Positions 1 through 6,701 of a stretch of 16,496 bases of DNA are shown here, in pieces. The stretch covers positions 1 to 16,496 of the forward strand of contig URNB01000037.1 in NCBI GenBank assembly GCA_900549055.1, given 5' to 3'. The notes beneath the pieces are model-generated. The model saw only the letters and a list, made by a program, of their open reading frames with translations, ran no database searches and had not been told where the DNA came from. Positions within the stretch are counted from its first letter, which is position 1. Every line of letters starts with the position of its first letter. The position numbers were made by a program, and so were the translations under genes. This DNA is from an uncultured Oscillospiraceae bacterium. Lineage in GTDB: Bacteria; Bacillota; Clostridia; Oscillospirales; Acutalibacteraceae.

Positions 1-60
1 GCGCGCTCACATTCAAGCTCTGCCGCGGCGCTTAAAAGCATATTAGCCGAGCACACCTGA
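1..60 (+). CDS. C-terminal end of an unidentified plus-strand gene (partial)
   Basis: From base 1 the first frame is open for 19 codons and ends at TGA (58-60), giving a small, polar, Ala/Ser-rich tail (…AALKSILAEHT). It is followed within 20 bases by a strong terminator hairpin, which is where the end of a plus-strand gene would be expected. The other two plus frames stop sooner. Too little is visible to name a family, and chance openness over 57 bases cannot be excluded. Confidence 0.35.
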   Translation, partial: ARSHSSSAAALKSILAEHT

Positions 61-70
61 AAAATAAGGT

Positions 71-130
71 AAAAAAAGCCCGCCCTTATAAGGCATGATG
101 ATGCCTTATAAGGGCGGGCCGATATTTTTT
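71..130. terminator. Bidirectional intrinsic terminator, 18-bp perfect stem
   Basis: Perfect inverted repeat 78-95 / 102-119 with a 6-base loop (96-101). On the plus strand the stem is followed by a run of seven T (124-130). On the minus strand it is followed by the complement of the seven-A run at 71-77, again a U-tract. It therefore serves both the upstream plus gene and the convergent TM2-domain gene ending at 130. Confidence 0.9.
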
Positions 131-465
131 TAAAGAATGGTCATAATATTATTGAAGTTAAGCTCTTTAGTCTTTTTAGAAACCGTGAACCAGTCAATAA
201 TGGTAAGTATTCCGCAGCAGCCGCCGGTAAGAAGCTTAAGTATTCCCATTCCGGTATCGCCTAACATGAAACGGTCGATTCCGAGACTGCCCAAGAAAAT
301 GGAAACCAAAAGAATTGTGGTCGGGTCTTTAAGCTCAACGGTTGAAACCATTGTGAACTTATTCTCGTCCATTGCGGCAAGCTTTTCCTTAAGATACATT
401 ATTTTCTCTGCCGGAAAATACTTCTGGTTTGTCATGATATACATATCTACTTTGTTCTGATCCAT
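130..465 (-). CDS. TM2 domain-containing membrane protein
   Basis: A 111-residue protein with a soluble N-terminal part (about 1-46) followed by a TM2 domain: a hydrophobic segment at about 48-63, the short D-R-F turn (64-66) typical of the family, a Gly-rich second membrane segment with GGCCGILTIIDWF (about 70-93), and a basic tail. TM2 proteins are small two-helix inner-membrane proteins of unclear role. The start ATG has AAAGGGA a few bases upstream and a promoter further up (TTGCAA-17-TATACT). The gene is convergent with the plus-strand gene ending at 60 and shares its terminator. A plus-strand open frame over the same bases is its antisense shadow. Confidence 0.85.
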   Translation of the reverse strand: MDQNKVDMYIMTNQKYFPAEKIMYLKEKLAAMDENKFTMVSTVELKDPTTILLVSIFLGSLGIDRFMLGDTGMGILKLLTGGCCGILTIIDWFTVSKKTKELNFNNIMTIL

Positions 466-500
466 AATCTTTATCCCTTTATAATTTAGATTATGAAATC

Positions 501-529
501 AGTATACCATATAAGCGGAAACATTGCAA
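501..529 (-). promoter_or_regulatory. Promoter of the TM2 protein gene
   Basis: On the minus strand: -35 TTGCAA (524-529), 17-bp spacer, -10 TATACT (501-506) preceded by TGG, an extended -10 arrangement. It lies about 35 bases before the start codon at 465. Seen by motif only. Confidence 0.5.
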
Positions 530-535
530 CAATTA

Positions 536-877
536 TTATTGCATAAATATAAGGCGGAAAATATATACAACAATCACGACTGCGGCGCTCGGTATCAGAA
601 TCAGCGCTTCGGTGCGGCGGCTGAGACCGAAAAGCTCCTTGTGCAGTGCAAAAAGAACGATCAGCAGCAGCGGCAAAGCTATGGGATTATAGAAAAAATA
701 AGAGGCTGTATCCCCTTTTAAAAGTGCAACAAGCGCCCTTGTGCTGCCGCAGGCAGGGCAATTGATGTGCAGAAAATATTTTATCGGGCAGCCGAACGGA
801 AGAAAAATATAAGCCGCGACTACAGCCGCAGCGGCAGTATGTACGGCGAGGAAGCGCCGAAGGGATATTTTTCTCAT
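536..877 (-). CDS. DUF2752 family small membrane protein
   Basis: 113 residues from the ATG at 877. The open frame reaches 979, but the start at 877 overlaps the upstream stop as ATGA and has GGTGAGGG upstream, so translational coupling to the preceding gene is the better reading. It shows the DUF2752 signature C-P-A-C-G-S-T-R-A (residues 40-48) between a first hydrophobic helix (about 10-28) and two more (about 58-80 and 90-110). The family is small, membrane-bound, has a conserved CPxCGxTRA loop and no firm function. The upstream partner is a membrane protein with a C-terminal zinc ribbon. Confidence 0.85.
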   Translation of the reverse strand: MRKISLRRFLAVHTAAAAVVAAYIFLPFGCPIKYFLHINCPACGSTRALVALLKGDTASYFFYNPIALPLLLIVLFALHKELFGLSRRTEALILIPSAAVVIVVYIFRLIFMQ

Positions 878-1278
878 TTCCGCACCCTCACCGTGAATTC
901 CCTGCCGCAGCGCGGGCAAACGGTTTTGTGAACTCCCGGTCTTTTCGGCAGACGAAGTACCGCCTTGCAGGACGGGCATTTTTTATATACATGGCACTTA
1001 TCCGCACGCTTTTGCTCGTTAAAATCCTTCTTGCGGCGAAACGCACCAAGCAGCTTTAAAAGCTTTTCGTTTTCCTGCCGCCTCCGGTCGGTCTTGCGGG
1101 AAAAAAGACGAAAGAGCGCGAGCAGCATAACGGCGTAAACCGCCGCCTGCAATATATAGGAGCGAACGAAAATATTTACAACCGACAAAACGACGGAAAC
1201 CGCGAATATAAGCACAAAAAGCTCATCCGGGCCGTTTCTGCCGGACATAAAGCGCATAAGCCTGTATCTGAAGTCCAT
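874..1278 (-). CDS. Two-helix membrane protein with C-terminal zinc ribbon
   Basis: 134 residues. A short N-terminal stretch is followed by two membrane helices (about 18-38 and 42-60), a highly basic Lys/Arg linker (60-100), and a zinc ribbon with two CxxC knuckles (C101/C104 and C121/C124). The start at 1278 has AAAGGAG 7 bases upstream. Its stop overlaps the DUF2752 start by 4 bases, so the two are an operon and may act together in the membrane. I recognise the architecture, not a named function. The zinc ribbon is predicted on the cytoplasmic side because the linker is strongly positive. Confidence 0.8.
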   Translation of the reverse strand: MDFRYRLMRFMSGRNGPDELFVLIFAVSVVLSVVNIFVRSYILQAAVYAVMLLALFRLFSRKTDRRRQENEKLLKLLGAFRRKKDFNEQKRADKCHVYKKCPSCKAVLRLPKRPGVHKTVCPRCGREFTVRVRK

Positions 1279-1306
1279 ATCACCGCTCCTTTCCTTCTCT
1301 TAATAT

Positions 1307-1312
1307 ATTATA
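1307..1312 (-). promoter_or_regulatory. -10 element for the zinc-ribbon/DUF2752 operon
   Basis: TATAAT on the minus strand about 28 bases upstream of the start at 1278. No good -35 is visible at 16-18 bp, so this is a tentative promoter call. Confidence 0.4.
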
Positions 1313-1442
1313 TGCCATTCCGCACCGCCTTTTGTTAAGAAAGGATAAATAAACTTAATATATTTTGTTTTGTCCGAAGGTGTTTACAAAACGGCGGCAG
1401 AAAGCTTTCTTTTAAGTAAAAAGCGAAAGGAAGTTTTACATT

Positions 1443-1817
1443 ATGATTGTTTGTTCGGATTGCGGAAGCGAATTTGAAAAGCCTGAAATTTACAGGGAGG
1501 CACACTCTCTTTCGGCACCGCCGTTTGAGGAAAGGCGCTGCTGCCCGTTTTGCAAAAGCGAAAACATACACGAAAAGAGCCTAACGCACTGCCGCTGCTG
1601 CGGCGCAAGGCTTATAAACGGCGACGAATACTGCAGCGACCGCTGCCGTGAAAGAGGCGAAGCCATGTGGAGAAGAGAGCGCCTTCGCAGGCGGCTTTTG
1701 AAAGCAAACCCGATAAGCCGCATAATTAAAGCCGCCGATGAATACAATGCATCTCACGGAACAAATTACAGCTACGGCGAATTTGTGGCTTACATTATAC
1801 CGGAAGAAGAGATATGA
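1443..1817 (+). CDS. Cysteine-rich zinc-binding protein, phage-like
   Basis: 124 residues with at least ten cysteines in clustered knuckles: C4/C7, C33-C34/C37, C50/C52-C53 and C64/C68. These suggest two or three zinc-binding ribbons or treble clefs. The middle is Arg-rich (69-85), and the C-terminal 40 residues (ISRIIKAADEY…YSYGEFVAYI) resemble the helical tail of small phage-type regulatory proteins. The start follows AAAGGAAG with good spacing. The last four bases overlap the next gene as ATGA, so the two are translationally coupled. Nucleic-acid binding is an inference from the zinc knuckles and basic region; no function is assigned. Confidence 0.75.
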   Translation: MIVCSDCGSEFEKPEIYREAHSLSAPPFEERRCCPFCKSENIHEKSLTHCRCCGARLINGDEYCSDRCRERGEAMWRRERLRRRLLKANPISRIIKAADEYNASHGTNYSYGEFVAYIIPEEEI

Positions 1818-2149
1818 GAGCAGAGGCAAAGAAATATCTTTCCCTGTATTTGCTGCAGCACATTAAAATTCAAAGACTTGAGGATCAAATTGCGCTCTGC
1901 CCCGAAAAGGCGGATAAATACCGCAGACTTATAGCGCAGGCGGAAGCGATAAGACGCGACATTGAGGAAAAAATAGAGAAAACCGACGGCGGGCTGCTTT
2001 CGGAGATACTCTATCTCAAATATGTTCTCGGAAAAACTCTGTACGAAATAAGCTTTGAAATAAACTACAGCCAGCGCCAAACCGAACGCCTGCACTGCAT
2101 GGCGCTCGAAAAATTTTCCGCTTTACAGGATAAGGAAAATAAGCTATAA
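1814..2149 (+). CDS. Sigma-70 region 4-like HTH protein
   Basis: 111 residues: an N-terminal coiled coil (about 15-55, many Glu/Arg/Lys) and a C-terminal helix-turn-helix (about 61-100, LLSEILYLKYVLGKTLYEIS then NYSQRQTERLHCMALEKF). This is the layout of sigma-region-4-like proteins of phages and phage-derived loci (DUF1492/ArpU-like). It overlaps the upstream zinc protein by 4 bases. Its stop codon overlaps the -10 box of the dinB promoter, so the gene's last codons double as regulatory DNA. It may be a transcription regulator for its own locus; assignment to an exact family is uncertain. Confidence 0.7.
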   Translation: MRAEAKKYLSLYLLQHIKIQRLEDQIALCPEKADKYRRLIAQAEAIRRDIEEKIEKTDGGLLSEILYLKYVLGKTLYEISFEINYSQRQTERLHCMALEKFSALQDKENKL

Positions 2150-2164
2150 TAAGAACAGATGTTC
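2122..2164 (+). promoter_or_regulatory. SOS promoter of dinB with LexA/DinR box
   Basis: -35 TTTACA (2122-2127), exactly 17 bp, -10 TATAAT (2145-2150), then GAACAGATGTTC (2153-2164). The last is a perfect match to the Gram-positive LexA (DinR) consensus GAACRNRYGTTC and sits over the predicted transcription start (about 2157). LexA bound there would block initiation, so dinB should be induced by DNA damage independently of the upstream pair. The promoter is inside and just past the end of the preceding gene. Confidence 0.85.
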
Positions 2165-2176
2165 CGGGAAGGCGGG

Positions 2177-3370
2177 GTGGCAAAAACGGAGGAAAGAGTA
2201 ATTCTTCACTGTGATCTTAATAATTTTTTTGCGTCCGTTTCTTTGCTTTTCAATCCCACCCTGCGTTCCGTGCCGGTCGCCGTATGCGGGGACAAGGAGC
2301 AGCGGCACGGCATTGTGCTTGCCAAAAACGAGGCTGCAAAGCGCTGCGGCGTTAAAACCGCGGAGGCAATTTTCGAGGCGAAGGCAAAATGTCCCGAGCT
2401 TGTAATTCTGCCGCCGATGATGGATAAATATAAGGAGTATTCCGAAAAGGCGCACAGAATTTACGAGGAATATACCGATATGATAGAGCCGTTCGGCATT
2501 GACGAATGCTGGCTTGATGTGACGGGCAGCCGCCTGCTTTTCGGCAGCGGAGAGGAAATTGCCGATAAGATACGCCGCGAAATAAAGCAAAAACTCGGAA
2601 TTACCGTTTCGGTAGGAGTCAGCTTTAACAAGGTTTTTGCAAAGCTCGGCTCGGACATGAAAAAGCCTGACGGTATAACGGTAATATCCCGCGAAAACTT
2701 CAGGGAAAAAATATGGCGCCTGCCGATTTCCGATCTGCTTTTTGTGGGAAGAAAAACAACCGACAGGCTGCGCTCCTGCGGAATCTGCACGATAGGCGAC
2801 GCCGCCGTCTGCTCCGACGAAATGCTTGAACGCCTGCTCGGCAAGAACGGACTCGAATTAAAGCGGTACGCTTTAGGCGAGGATAATTCTCCCGTTTCGC
2901 GGCAGCATGAAAAGGCAACGCCCAAAAGTATAGGGCGCTCGGTCACACGGCAGCAGGATTTTAAAACGCCTGATGAAATATGGGGGATGTTTTTGTCTCT
3001 GGCGCGCGAAATATCCGATTCCCTGCGCGAGCAAGGGCTTTATGCCGGCGGCGTGCAGGTGCATATACGCAACGCGGCATTATCCGTTAAGGAATTCAGC
3101 CGCAGCTATCCCGATTCGGTCAACGGAGCCAAAATCATTGCAGAGCGCGGAATGGAGCTTTTAAACGAGCATTTCGGTTTTACGGAGCCTTTGCGCTCGG
3201 TGGGACTGCGAGCAATCAATTTAAGGGGATACCAAACTGCGATTCAGGAGGATATTTTCGGTGATTCCGAGAAACGGGAAACGGAAGAAAAAATAGAAAG
3301 CTCCATTTACGAGCTGCGAAAAAAATTCGGCAGCACAAGCATCACGCGCGCCGCCGAGGATAAAAAGTGA
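2177..3370 (+). CDS. dinB: DNA polymerase IV (Y-family translesion polymerase)
   Basis: 397 residues from a GTG at 2177. The open frame allows an ATG at 2159, but that ATG lies inside the LexA box at the expected transcription start, while the GTG has GGGAAGG just upstream. The palm shows ILHCDLNNFFASV (metal-binding Asp13, with the two-Phe steric-gate region) and GIDECWLDVTGS (catalytic Asp109/Glu110). Thumb helix-hairpin-helix and little-finger regions follow, and near the C terminus QEDIFGD resembles a beta-clamp binding motif, then the final helix. Length is normal for the family. Y-family polymerases copy past damaged bases at the cost of fidelity. The LexA box makes it an SOS gene. It is convergent with the GH2 gene. 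Confidence 0.93.
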   Translation: MAKTEERVILHCDLNNFFASVSLLFNPTLRSVPVAVCGDKEQRHGIVLAKNEAAKRCGVKTAEAIFEAKAKCPELVILPPMMDKYKEYSEKAHRIYEEYTDMIEPFGIDECWLDVTGSRLLFGSGEEIADKIRREIKQKLGITVSVGVSFNKVFAKLGSDMKKPDGITVISRENFREKIWRLPISDLLFVGRKTTDRLRSCGICTIGDAAVCSDEMLERLLGKNGLELKRYALGEDNSPVSRQHEKATPKSIGRSVTRQQDFKTPDEIWGMFLSLAREISDSLREQGLYAGGVQVHIRNAALSVKEFSRSYPDSVNGAKIIAERGMELLNEHFGFTEPLRSVGLRAINLRGYQTAIQEDIFGDSEKRETEEKIESSIYELRKKFGSTSITRAAEDKK

Positions 3371-3400
3371 ATCTAAAGCAATATATTCAGAATCATTAAA

Positions 3401-3434
3401 GAGGAGGCTGCCGTATTAATGCGGCAGCCTCCTC
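3401..3434. terminator. Hairpin between convergent dinB and GH2 gene
   Basis: Perfect 13-bp inverted repeat, 3401-3413 / 3422-3434, with an 8-base loop, 30 bases after the dinB stop. The plus strand has no T-run after it. The minus strand continues TTTAATGATT, so it fits a terminator for the minus-strand GH2 gene better, though it may act in both directions. Confidence 0.6.
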
Positions 3435-3520
3435 TGTCCTGTCGATAAACTTAAGTCGGCTGCGGTTACAGCTCACTTCGGCAAGGGAAAAAAGGCAAAA
3501 TTTTTCGAGACATTCAATAT

Positions 3521-5701
3521 TTAAGCATTTTCGCCAAGTATGGCGTTCATCTTTTTAGGGGCGTTTGCAGGGGCTGCGGGCAGGCGGTAAAGTAAGGTAT
3601 ATTTCGAAGAATATTCGCCGCACTCAAGAATAATATCAAGCGTATCCGCCCCGTTTACAAACGGCAGCTTGTACCTTACTGTAGGGCCCTCGGCATTTGT
3701 GCATATCGGAATATCCTTATACTCCCAATTAAGCACATTTACCTTTTCGCCCTCGCCCACCCGAATAAATACCTTAACAGTGCCGTCGGGCAGCTTTTTA
3801 AGCGAATCATTAAGCAGGAATAAATCAAAATCCAGCGTTTCGCCCGCTATATTTACAAGCTTTCTGTACCTTGCGCTTGCAAGCACGCTGCGGCAGGCAT
3901 TCGCCACCGAGTAATACACAGGCTTTATGCTGTTCGGGTAAGAAACAAGGCTGTTATTTCCCGTGTTGGGCCACGGCTCGTTGAAGCACCAGTTTGAAAC
4001 AATGGAGCAATAGGGCTTTTGCCGTCTTGCCTCCTCAAAAATAAACTGCTGCCCCACGCACTGCAAAAACTGCCCGCACTCAATAAGGCGGTCAAAACCC
4101 TCAACCTTGCCGAAATAGCGCTCAATCTGCATGCTTAACCAGTGCGTGCCATGCTCCGTTACAATTTCGTTTTCTGCGCTCATCGACTCAAGCTTTTCTT
4201 TGTCGGCTATCATTTTAAGGGTTTCGGGGGTGGAAAAACCTCCGCCGCCGAACTCGGTGTAGGCGGTGTTTCGGCTTTCCGCCAAAGCCTCTATAACCTC
4301 GCGCCCGTCGTTAAGGTTAAAGGCATAAGGTCCGTGCGCCATACCCATAACGGGGGAAGTCGGCAAAAACGGAATTTCGGGTGTTTTAAGATATGTGAGC
4401 GTCTGCATAAGGCGTATCGGCTTATCCTGATCGGTCATACACGACCAGTTATTGAAAAGCTCGTTTCCGCCGCACCAGAACATAAGGCACACGTGCTGCT
4501 TTATGCGGTCGATTATCGCTGTTGCCTCGCTTTCAAGCACCGAAACATAGTGCTCTGTGCCCTCATAGCAATTGCAGGCAAGGGGGAATTCCTGCCATAC
4601 CATAATTCCCATTTCATCGCAAAGCTCAAAAAAGCTTTCTTTATTTATAACCGCGCCGCCCCAGCACCTTAAAAAATTGAGATTGGCTTTTTTCACAAGC
4701 TCCAATTGCTCGCAGTAGCGCTCATAGGTAAGCGTGCCGTAAAATATTTCGGGGCATACCCAGTTTGAGCCCTTTGCGAAAATCACGGTGTTATTAAGCC
4801 TTACGGTTATAGGCGGCGTGTTGCGGCTCATGGGGTAGTTGAGCCTTTCCTCCCACGAGCCCTCAGCCTTTACAAGCTCTATTTTCTTAAAGCCTGTTTT
4901 GCGGCTTACCGTATCGCAGCCGTCAGCAGCGGCGGCAACGGTATAAAGCGGCTGCTCGCCGTAGCCGCTGCACCACCAAAGGCGTACAGACGGAATATCA
5001 GTTTTAATTTCTTCGCCGTCGCCCTCAAATATAACCTTGCCGTCGGGGTCGGCGATTTCCCAGTGCGTATCAGGCAAATTATTTGCCAAAAGTTTCAGGT
5101 GCGCCGTTTTAAGGTCATCCGACAGCGTGTAGGAGATTACAGGCTCCAATACCGCCTCGCGCGCGGTTTCCTCTATGTAAATCTCTTCCCAAATACCGAG
5201 CGGCACAAGGCGCGGGTGGAAATCCCAACCGTAGCTTACCGCCGGCTTGCAGCACTGGTTAGCCTCGTCGCGCGTATCCTTATGCACACCGGGCAGGGTG
5301 CTTTTCGGCACGGGGAATACCGTGATTTCAAGCTTGATTTTTGTACCGATAAATTTTGAAAGCGATAAGCGCTGCCGCTTATACATACCCTCATAATCGC
5401 AAACCTTCTCTCCGTTCGCGTAAATTTCGTAGCGGTAGTCTATTCCGCCCACATAAAGGTATAAAAAGCTGCTTTTATCTGTATCTGACGCGTCAAATTC
5501 TGCGGTGTAAACCCAAAATTTATCCTCCATCCATTTGTACTCTTTAAAATTCAGCTCCCTGTTGTAATCGGGCAGATTATACTGCCGCGCGTAATCGAGC
5601 TGCACAGCGCCCGGCACTGCCGCAGCAAAATATTCCTGCGGTCTTTCCTCCCTGCTTTCACAAAAGCCTACCTGCCAGTTCAGTAAATATCTCATAGTCA
5701 T
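3521..5701 (-). CDS. Glycoside hydrolase family 2, beta-mannosidase-like
   Basis: 726 residues, no signal peptide, so cytoplasmic. The N-terminal jelly-roll sugar-binding domain has the usual VGGIDYRYEIYANGEKV and YEGMY features (about 84-107). An Ig-like domain (about 180-280) ends in LWWCSGYGEQPLYTV. The TIM barrel starts near 300 and carries FWCGGNELFNNW with the acid/base Glu414, and AYTEFGGGGF with the probable nucleophile Glu483. The whole is somewhat short for a beta-mannosidase. It should remove beta-linked sugar (mannose or similar) from oligosaccharides taken into the cell. AAGGGGA stands 8 bases from the ATG at 5695 but directly against the one at 5701, so translation may begin two codons later. 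It lies 11 bases after an AraC regulator, probably in one operon. Confidence 0.85.
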   Translation of the reverse strand: MTMRYLLNWQVGFCESREERPQEYFAAAVPGAVQLDYARQYNLPDYNRELNFKEYKWMEDKFWVYTAEFDASDTDKSSFLYLYVGGIDYRYEIYANGEKVCDYEGMYKRQRLSLSKFIGTKIKLEITVFPVPKSTLPGVHKDTRDEANQCCKPAVSYGWDFHPRLVPLGIWEEIYIEETAREAVLEPVISYTLSDDLKTAHLKLLANNLPDTHWEIADPDGKVIFEGDGEEIKTDIPSVRLWWCSGYGEQPLYTVAAAADGCDTVSRKTGFKKIELVKAEGSWEERLNYPMSRNTPPITVRLNNTVIFAKGSNWVCPEIFYGTLTYERYCEQLELVKKANLNFLRCWGGAVINKESFFELCDEMGIMVWQEFPLACNCYEGTEHYVSVLESEATAIIDRIKQHVCLMFWCGGNELFNNWSCMTDQDKPIRLMQTLTYLKTPEIPFLPTSPVMGMAHGPYAFNLNDGREVIEALAESRNTAYTEFGGGGFSTPETLKMIADKEKLESMSAENEIVTEHGTHWLSMQIERYFGKVEGFDRLIECGQFLQCVGQQFIFEEARRQKPYCSIVSNWCFNEPWPNTGNNSLVSYPNSIKPVYYSVANACRSVLASARYRKLVNIAGETLDFDLFLLNDSLKKLPDGTVKVFIRVGEGEKVNVLNWEYKDIPICTNAEGPTVRYKLPFVNGADTLDIILECGEYSSKYTLLYRLPAAPANAPKKMNAILGENA

Positions 5702-5712
5702 TCCCCTTTTAT

Positions 5713-6555
5713 TTATTTTTTCGGAATTTCACTGCTCCTTTTATGATTTCTGAATTCAAGCGGTGATACTCCGTACTTTTTCTTAAATTCCCTGTGAAAA
5801 TGGGGAAGCGATTCAAAGCCGCTCCCGTAGCATATGTCAGCAACGGAAAGCTCTGTGCTGATAAGCGCCTTACCCGCGCAATTAAGCCTTATATCGTTAA
5901 GATATTTTTTAAAGGTCACGCCCATAACCTCATGGAATTTTACCGAAAAATACGCCTCGTCCAAATTTGCCGACTGAGCAGCCTCCTTAAGCGAAAGCTT
6001 TTCTCTGAAATGCATTTTAATGTAAAATGCCGCCGTGCGTATGGATAGGTTTTTTTCCTTGGAAATTATTTTTTCGGTTTGACACAGCATGATCGACAGT
6101 AATTGATTTACGGCATTGTTAACGAAGCGCTCATAATCCTGCTCATTTTTTCTGAATCTTCGGCAGGCATAATCAAGAATGGTCAAAGCATATTTAAAAT
6201 CCTCGTCATTAAGCCTGCAATGTATAACGCCGCCGTTCAGCAGTATTTTGTTCAGCAGCTCATGATCTATGATTTCCGTGTCGAACATGACATTATACAA
6301 CTCAAGGTTATCGGCTTCCCTTAATTCATGCAGATCCGTCGGGGTTACAAGAATCACATCTCCCACAGCGGCAGGTATTTCGCCGCCGTTCACCACCTCT
6401 TTGCAGCTGCCTTTGGTGATTATTTCTATTTCAAAGCAATCGTGCCAGTGCAGCCGTCCTGACGGATGAGCGTTTTTAATAATATAAAACCGCTCGTCCT
6501 TAAAGGCGGGATCCCACATTTTCCCAAGTCGGAAATACGCTATTTTTTCAGCCAT
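5713..6555 (-). CDS. AraC-family transcriptional regulator of the GH2 gene
   Basis: 280 residues from the ATG at 6555. An upstream ATG at 6588 is unlikely because it overlaps the -10 box (6587-6592), whereas the 6555 start has AAGGA with an 8-base gap. The N-terminal cupin-type sugar-binding domain has HWHDCFEIEIITKG and GDVILVTPTDLHEL (about 37-80). The C terminus has the two AraC helix-turn-helices (LSLKEAAQSANLDEAYFSVKF and LSVADICYGSGFESLPHFHREFKKKYGVSP). The stop is 11 bases before the GH2 gene. Such regulators usually sense a sugar and activate the adjacent catabolic gene, so control of the GH2 gene and of itself is likely; the ligand is unknown. Confidence 0.88.
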   Translation of the reverse strand: MAEKIAYFRLGKMWDPAFKDERFYIIKNAHPSGRLHWHDCFEIEIITKGSCKEVVNGGEIPAAVGDVILVTPTDLHELREADNLELYNVMFDTEIIDHELLNKILLNGGVIHCRLNDEDFKYALTILDYACRRFRKNEQDYERFVNNAVNQLLSIMLCQTEKIISKEKNLSIRTAAFYIKMHFREKLSLKEAAQSANLDEAYFSVKFHEVMGVTFKKYLNDIRLNCAGKALISTELSVADICYGSGFESLPHFHREFKKKYGVSPLEFRNHKRSSEIPKK

Positions 6556-6586
6556 ATGCCCCATCCTTACAACACCCGATATCTGC

Positions 6587-6615
6587 ATTATAGCATATCA
6601 AAATTCGTATGTCTT
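6587..6615 (-). promoter_or_regulatory. Promoter of the AraC-GH2 operon
   Basis: Minus-strand -10 TATAAT (6587-6592) with TGC directly before it (extended -10), and AAGACA as a weak -35 (6610-6615, 17 bp away). It sits about 32 bases before the chosen start codon at 6555 and rules against the ATG at 6588. Confidence 0.6.
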
Positions 6616-6682
6616 TTTATTTCTATGGAATATCAGTGCGAAATTATAGATTTTATATTATTTGAAAGCGTTCTTTGGTCGG

Positions 6683-6701
6683 AAAAAGGCTGATTACAGC
6701 C
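6683..6701 (-). terminator. Compact terminator at the threonine aldolase stop codon
   Basis: On the minus strand GGCTG (6697-6701), a 4-base loop that contains the TAA stop codon, CAGCC (6688-6692), then TTTTT (6683-6687). The stem is only 5 bp, so strength is uncertain. Confidence 0.45.

Noticed and set aside
137..460. Plus-strand open frame of 107 codons
   Set aside because: It is the antisense of the TM2 domain gene, has no ribosome binding site, and its composition does not look like a protein family.
4142..4672. Plus-strand open frame of 176 codons within the GH2 gene
   Set aside because: It is antisense to the catalytic barrel of a clearly real gene; openness follows from that gene's codon use.
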